Assembly: GCF_041051975.1 (NCBI RefSeq)
Contig: NZ_CP163435.1
Coordinates: forward strand, 868,001 to 932,000
Reading direction: 5' to 3'
Origin: Streptomyces sp. R21
GTDB lineage: Bacteria; Actinomycetota; Actinomycetes; Streptomycetales; Streptomycetaceae
Length of the DNA: 64,000 nucleotides
Shown: in pieces, positions 60,158-64,000 of the stretch
Numbering within the stretch: the stretch's first letter is position 1
How the letters are laid out: the number at the start of each line of letters is the position of its first letter
Program-made: the position numbers and the translations under genes
Notes under the pieces: model-generated
Seen by the model: the letters and a program-made list of their open reading frames with translations, nothing else
Databases searched by the model: none
Told to the model about the DNA's origin: nothing

Positions 60158-61605
60158 CCGGCCCGGGTGGTCCCCGTGCCGGGAGCGCGCCGCTGGTACA
60201 CCGTGACCCGGCGCCCCCCTTCGCTGGTTTCGGAGCAGCGGACGAAGTGCGTCTTCAGGACGCGCCGCTTGGCCCGGTCGCGAGGCGTGCCGGCGGATGA
60301 CGCGGCCGCGTCGCTGATGACCACGATGCGGCGCACGGCCAGCATGGCGTCCGCTATCTGCTGCGGGGTGCCCTCCATGCCGTTCAAGGTGCCGGATTCC
60401 AGCGGGTCCCGGACCAGTGCCAGATCTCTGGTCCCGGTGAATTCGGCGGGCGAGACGAGGGCGGTGTCTCGGCGCGCCGTGGGGATGTACAGCACCGCGT
60501 CTCCCGCCTGACGGACCGCGGCGACGTTCTCGGCCGTGGACAGCACGTCGTCGACCCGGCTGGTCGCGGTGCGCAGCGACAGCTCGACGGGAAGCAGCCC
60601 GATGAAGGCGAGAGCCATGACCACGACGATCAGCCGGCGAGGCGATGTGCGCAGCCGGAACGCGAGTGCGCGACATGCCGCACCGATGAGAAGAGCGAGC
60701 CCGAGGTGGCTGAACAGGACGTAGCGGGCCAGGTAGACGGGATGAGCCAGGGAAACGGCGAACAGCAGGAGGGGAGGAACGACAAGCAGCGGCAGGGCGA
60801 CCTCGGTGAGCCGGAGCAGAGCGCCGGGGGGTGTGCGGTGGCCTTTGCCCGACCGCGCGAACCATGCGCACAGCGCGCCCGCGAGCACGGTCAGCACCAG
60901 GCCGAGCAGCGTGCTCCGACTGACCGGGGGAATCCAGGCGACCTGGCCCGACTGGGCCTCGCTGGCCACGATGAGGGGCAGCGTGCCGAACACAGCGGCG
61001 GACGAGGCCACTGCCCACCGCAGGACGGTCGCGCGCGGCGGGCGGGCGAGGGCAAGGGTCACCGCGTGTGCGCACAGCATCAGGAGCGAGAACCAGTTGA
61101 GCAGTCCGGTCATCAGCACCGTCATGCCGTACGCCGCCCAGCGACCGGCGCCCGGGCGGTCGACCGCCGCGACCAGCAGCCAGGAGGCGAGTGCCACGCA
61201 GGCCGCCACCAGGGCGTACGGACGCCCCTCCTGCGCGTACTGCTGAACCGCGGGGATCAGGGCGAGAGCCAGGCCCGCGGCCAGCCCCGTGCATCGGTCG
61301 GCCAGCCGGGTGCCCAGGAGGGTGACCAGGGCGGCGGCACCGGCCATGGCCAGGACGGAGGGCAGGCGCAGGGCGAGGAGGCTGTCTCCGAAGACGGCGA
61401 AAACACCGTGCATGAACAGGTAGTAGAGGCCGTGGACGACATCGACCCGGTCCAGCATGTGCCAGAGCTCAGGGACGGTCCTGTGGGTCGCCTCCCAGGT
61501 CGCCGCCTCGTCGCGCCACATGCTGTTCTCGCGCGTGATCCCCCACAGCCCGAGGAGAAGGGTGAGACCTGCCGGGCCGGCAGCGCCAAATAATGTTTTG
61601 GACAT
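60049..61605 (-). CDS. GT39-like integral membrane glycosyltransferase
   Basis: This 518-residue protein has about ten spans. In the first outer loop MWRDEAATWEATHRT carries the Asp-Glu pair typical of the GT39/PMT-like mannosyltransferase fold. It is followed by LYYLFMHGVFAVFGDSLLALRLPSVLAMAGAAALVTLLG (conserved ALRLPSxLxg). The C-terminal 40 residues are Gly/Thr/Arg-rich and coded in the segment antisense to dedA, so the true end may be earlier in homologues. Likely uses a polyprenyl-phosphate sugar. Acceptor unknown. Confidence 0.9.
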   Translation of the reverse strand: MSKTLFGAAGPAGLTLLLGLWGITRENSMWRDEAATWEATHRTVPELWHMLDRVDVVHGLYYLFMHGVFAVFGDSLLALRLPSVLAMAGAAALVTLLGTRLADRCTGLAAGLALALIPAVQQYAQEGRPYALVAACVALASWLLVAAVDRPGAGRWAAYGMTVLMTGLLNWFSLLMLCAHAVTLALARPPRATVLRWAVASSAAVFGTLPLIVASEAQSGQVAWIPPVSRSTLLGLVLTVLAGALCAWFARSGKGHRTPPGALLRLTEVALPLLVVPPLLLFAVSLAHPVYLARYVLFSHLGLALLIGAACRALAFRLRTSPRRLIVVVMALAFIGLLPVELSLRTATSRVDDVLSTAENVAAVRQAGDAVLYIPTARRDTALVSPAEFTGTRDLALVRDPLESGTLNGMEGTPQQIADAMLAVRRIVVISDAAASSAGTPRDRAKRRVLKTHFVRCSETSEGGRRVTVYQRRAPGTGTTRAGQGAPDDGRRLRRDRRISVTSGSSETTTTAATSGSR

Positions 61606-61820
61606 GGCAAATCCCCAGGCCGAAATGAAAGGAGGAGGCGAGCGGAACCCCGGGCGACCGCCGGATGGTCCCGATCACCTGCAGCACGCTAGGCGGCAGA
61701 GGCGATCACGGTCGTCACCTGCACTGACGACCCCGGGAGTCCGTCGCGGGAACTACGACGGACCCTCCTTCGGCCGCCGGACGTAGCCCTTCGGACGGAC
61801 TCCGCTTCGAGCAAGGGGAC

Positions 61821-61850
61821 TTGACCACCAAATAGTAAGCGCGCATACTA
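61821..61850 (+). promoter_or_regulatory. promoter with overlapping MarR-type palindrome (leaderless gene)
   Basis: TTGACC (61821-61826), 18 bp, then ATACTA (61845-61850) is a clear -35/-10 pair. The next ATG begins at 61856, at the expected start point of transcription, so the mRNA should be leaderless. TAGTA-AGCGCGCA-TACTA (61833-61850) covers the spacer and the -10 box, a good target for the MarR protein encoded in the operon. Confidence 0.7.
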
Positions 61851-61855
61851 AATGC

Positions 61856-62290
61856 ATGATGACTCTCGGGAACGCCCGCATCACCTCCGCTGCCGCGCCT
61901 GCCGCCTTCTTCGCACGCTGGGCGGACATAGCCACCTGGCCCGAGTGGAACGCCGACACCGAATGGGTGCGCCTGGACGGGCCCTTCGCCACCGGGTCCA
62001 CCGGCGTCCTCAAGCCCAAGGGAGGACCCAGGACGAAGTTCGTCATCGCCGAACTGTCGGACAGCGAGTTCACCGACGTCTCGCTGCTCCTGGGTGCCCG
62101 TCTGACCTTCCATCACCTCATCGGCGCGACCCCTGACGGCGGCTCGGAGGTTCGGGTCGCGGTCACGCTGGCCGGTCCGCTGGCCCGGGTGTGGAATCTG
62201 ATCCTGGGCAAGGGCATCAAGGAGAGCCTCCAGCGCGACCTGGAGGCTCTCCAGGTCGTCGCCGAGACCGGGAGCGAGGTCCGGGCATGA
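61856..62290 (+). CDS. SRPBCC (START-like) domain protein
   Basis: This 144-residue protein reads ARITSAAAPAAFFARWADIATWPEWNADTEWVRLDGPFATGSTGVLKPKGGPRTKFVIAELSDSEFTDVSLLLGARLTFHHLI, the polyketide-cyclase/START-type helix-grip fold that binds a hydrophobic ligand. Function is not known. The ATG is 6 bp past the -10 box, so it is probably translated from a leaderless mRNA (a start 3 nt downstream is also possible). It overlaps the EVE gene by 4 bp (ATGA). Confidence 0.92.
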   Translation: MMTLGNARITSAAAPAAFFARWADIATWPEWNADTEWVRLDGPFATGSTGVLKPKGGPRTKFVIAELSDSEFTDVSLLLGARLTFHHLIGATPDGGSEVRVAVTLAGPLARVWNLILGKGIKESLQRDLEALQVVAETGSEVRA

Positions 62291-62700
62291 GGTACTGGCT
62301 CGGAGTCGTCTGCCGCGACCACGTCCAGCGCGGCACCGGCATGGGTATCGCCCAGCTGGGCCACGGCAAACGAGAGGGCCTGGCGCGGCTCGGCCCCGGG
62401 GACTGGCTCGTCTACTACTCGCCCCGCACCAGCCTGCAGGGCGGCCGCCCGCTCCAGGCGTTCACGGCGATCGGGGAGGTCGCCGACGAGGAGATCTGGC
62501 AGGCCGACGAGGGCGCCTTCAAGCCCTGGCGCCGCCGGGTCGACTATCTGGCAGACGCGACGGAGGCCCTCGTCAGCGCCTTCGACGGGGCGCTGGAGCT
62601 GACGTCCGGCCGGAACTGGGGGTACCAACTGCGCCGGGGCCTGGTCGAGCTGACCCCCTCCGACTTCGACCTCATCCGCTCGGCCATGATGGCCGGATGA
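62287..62700 (+). CDS. EVE-domain protein
   Basis: This 137-residue protein reads RYWLGVVCRDHVQRGTGMGIAQLGHGKREGLARLGPGDWLVYYSPRTSLQGGRPLQAFTAIGEVADEEIWQ. The EVE fold (PUA/YTH relative) binds modified bases in DNA or RNA. The family is common in contexts tied to restriction and modified nucleobases, but also occurs as stand-alone housekeeping-like genes. It is translationally coupled to both neighbours (ATGA on each side). Confidence 0.93.
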   Translation: MRYWLGVVCRDHVQRGTGMGIAQLGHGKREGLARLGPGDWLVYYSPRTSLQGGRPLQAFTAIGEVADEEIWQADEGAFKPWRRRVDYLADATEALVSAFDGALELTSGRNWGYQLRRGLVELTPSDFDLIRSAMMAG

Positions 62701-63152
62701 ACGACCGCGACCTCAACTCCGCCTTCGCCGACGCCGAGGAGAGCCCCGGATTGCTCCTGTGGCAGGTCACCAACCGCTGGCAGGCAGCACAGCGCGCCAC
62801 CCTCAAGCCCTACGGGCTCACCCACGTCCAGTTCGTCCTGCTCGCGGCGCTCACCTGGCTCGGCACCGAGGGCCCGGTGACCCAGAAGGCTCTGGCCGGC
62901 CACGCGGCGACCGACCCGATGATGACCTCCCAGGTGCTGCGCGCCCTGGAGGCCCGCGGTCTCGTCGAACGCCGTCCCCACCCCCAGGACGGCCGCGCGC
63001 GAGCCCTCGCGGTGACACCCGAGGGCCAAGCACTCGCCAACCGCGCCGTGGTCGCGGTCGAGGCCTGCGACGCGGAGTTCTTCGGCGCCCTCGCTGACCG
63101 GACGGCCGAGTTCACCCGGGACCTGCGCACGCTCAAGGCGTCCTCGTCGTAA
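62697..63152 (+). CDS. MarR-family regulator, third gene of its operon
   Basis: This 151-residue winged-helix protein reads LLLWQVTNRWQAAQRATLKPYGLTHVQFVLLAALTWLGTEGPVTQKALAGHAATDPMMTSQVLRALEARGLVERRPHPQDGRARALAVTPEGQALANRAV, with the wing motif DGRARAL. It is coupled to the EVE gene by ATGA. The palindrome over the operon promoter is the expected binding site, giving autoregulation. Convergent with the SDR gene. Confidence 0.95.
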   Translation: MNDRDLNSAFADAEESPGLLLWQVTNRWQAAQRATLKPYGLTHVQFVLLAALTWLGTEGPVTQKALAGHAATDPMMTSQVLRALEARGLVERRPHPQDGRARALAVTPEGQALANRAVVAVEACDAEFFGALADRTAEFTRDLRTLKASSS

Positions 63153-63198
63153 CCGACGCGGGGCACGCGGGGCCGCCCGGGCCTCGGCGGCACTGCCG

Positions 63199-64000
63199 TC
63201 AGCGCACCCAGTCGCTCGTGAGCCCGACGACGGAGGACCCGTCGAGGTCCCCCAGCTTGGCGCCGACGAACTCGCGGGCCCAGTCGGAGGTCTGGACGCG
63301 GAAGGCAGGCTGCTCGGCGCTCAGCGCTTCGATGATCGGGGCGGCGGCCTGCGCGGGGGTCTGCGCGTTGCCGAAGGACTTCATGGTCCGGTCGACGTAG
63401 GCCCGCAGGGCGGGGGCGTACGGACCCGCGGCGGTCAGCATGGTCGGCAGGTCCAGACCCACGTTGGTCACGAACTCACTGGCCACGGCGCCGGGTTCGA
63501 TCACGGTGACACGGACGCCGACGGTGGCGGCGACGGGGGCCAGCGACTCCATGAAGCCCTCGACCGCGAACTTCGCGGCGCAGTACGCCTCGTTGAACGG
63601 CTGGCCGACGACGCCGCCGACGCTGGTGACGGTGATCAGTCGGCCCTTGGAGGCGCGCAGGTGGGGCAGCGCGGCCCGGCTGACGTTCACCACGCCGAAG
63701 AAGTTGACCTCCATTGCGGCGCGGACGTCCTCGACCGTGCCCTGCTCGATGGTGCCGACCTGACCGACCCCGGCGTTGTTGACCAGCGCGTCCAGCTGCC
63801 CGAACTCGGCGATCACCTCGTCGACACAGGCGGCCACCGACTCGGCGTCGACCACGTCGAGGCGCTTGACGTGGACCCGGTCGGCGACACCGGCCTCGGC
63901 GGCGGACTTGCGCAGGGCATCGGCCTTGCCGGTGTCGCGAAGGGTGGCGACGGTGGTCCAGCCCGCCTCGGCGGCGGCCACGGCCGCAGCCAGGCCGATG
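63199..64000 (-). CDS. short-chain dehydrogenase/reductase, 5' end outside the window
   Basis: The frame runs past the window end and reads IGLAAAVAAAEAGWTTVATLRDTGKAD, so the TGxxxGIG start is cut just before the visible part. The gene includes DALVNNAGVGQVGTIEQG, RLITVTSVGGVVGQPFNEAYCAAKFAVEGFMESLAP (Ser ... YxxxK catalytic set) and VIEPGAVASEFV. It is a classical SDR, NADP(H)-type by the Arg in VATLRD. Substrate unknown. Confidence 0.95.
   Translation of the reverse strand, partial: IGLAAAVAAAEAGWTTVATLRDTGKADALRKSAAEAGVADRVHVKRLDVVDAESVAACVDEVIAEFGQLDALVNNAGVGQVGTIEQGTVEDVRAAMEVNFFGVVNVSRAALPHLRASKGRLITVTSVGGVVGQPFNEAYCAAKFAVEGFMESLAPVAATVGVRVTVIEPGAVASEFVTNVGLDLPTMLTAAGPYAPALRAYVDRTMKSFGNAQTPAQAAAPIIEALSAEQPAFRVQTSDWAREFVGAKLGDLDGSSVVGLTSDWVR

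Overview
The window is chromosomal DNA of a Streptomyces (or very close actinomycete). The base composition is very GC-rich with a strong third-position GC bias. Gene families typical of the genus are present: a complete conservon (cvnA-D plus a CYP157-type P450), a CYP105D-type P450 with its 3Fe-4S ferredoxin, DUF4235, a BldG-like STAS protein, F420/DDN-type oxidoreductases, many TetR and MarR regulators, and rare TTA codons placed in regulatory genes. All family names come from reading the translations; no database search was run.

Layout. 0-14.5 kb: ordinary accessory genes. These are a GH114-like 3' end, a GT39-type membrane glycosyltransferase, a secreted protein, a flavoprotein, a DUF1348 gene facing its TetR regulator across two perfect palindromes, a CYP105D/ferredoxin pair behind a 21-bp perfect palindrome, a LysE-type exporter, a DDN-type reductase, a CDF metal exporter, DUF4235, VOC and PPOX genes, and a TetR divergent from an APC permease-amidohydrolase operon. 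14.5-20.2 kb: a decayed terpenoid locus. It holds a pentalenene-synthase-like N-terminal remnant, an intact 576-aa protein with terpenoid-synthase-like acidic motifs but no family I recognise, an IS1182-type transposase remnant, a PtlI/CYP183-like P450, a truncated winged-helix gene, and a broken duplicate of the last 210 bp of the 576-aa gene. 20.2-24.5 kb: the conservon, running into a CYP157-type P450 that lacks the ExxR motif. Both cvnA and the P450 contain a TTA codon, which points to bldA dependence.

24.5-36.8 kb: a membrane-protein pseudogene, small regulator/enzyme pairs with visible operators (DUF1304-TetR, GlxA-type AraC versus an MDR oxidoreductase, ADH-ALDH versus MarR), a lipoprotein, an STAS protein and a GH15 hydrolase. 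36.8-44.8 kb: a seven-gene, tightly coupled minus-strand operon. It encodes a GMC dehydrogenase with a 3Fe-4S-type Cys motif, a VioB-type ferritin-like protein, a gluconate-dehydrogenase-subunit-3-like protein, two sugar-isomerase-fold TIM barrels (one IolE-like), an MBL hydrolase and a PDC-like ThDP decarboxylase. I know of no characterised pathway with this set; a sugar, cyclitol or glycoside oxidation-elimination pathway is the best guess. 45.9-49.6 kb: a lone 1218-aa membrane-anchored STAND/NACHT-like ATPase.

49.6-54.8 kb: a translation-linked paralogue cluster of an extra EF-Tu, an extra PRPP synthetase and a divergent Otr(A)-like ribosomal-protection GTPase. The GTPase is preceded by tandem decamers and a 37-codon leader ORF. 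54.8-58.5 kb: an Mrp/Mnh-type cation antiporter operon without a full MnhA. 58.8-64 kb: VanZ, DedA and a GT39-like membrane protein, a leaderless SRPBCC-EVE-MarR operon with a palindrome over its promoter, and the 3' part of an SDR gene cut by the window end.

The strongest candidates for something undescribed are the seven-gene GMC operon, the 576-aa terpenoid-synthase-like protein next to the conservon with its recombined 3' duplicate, and the orphan STAND ATPase.
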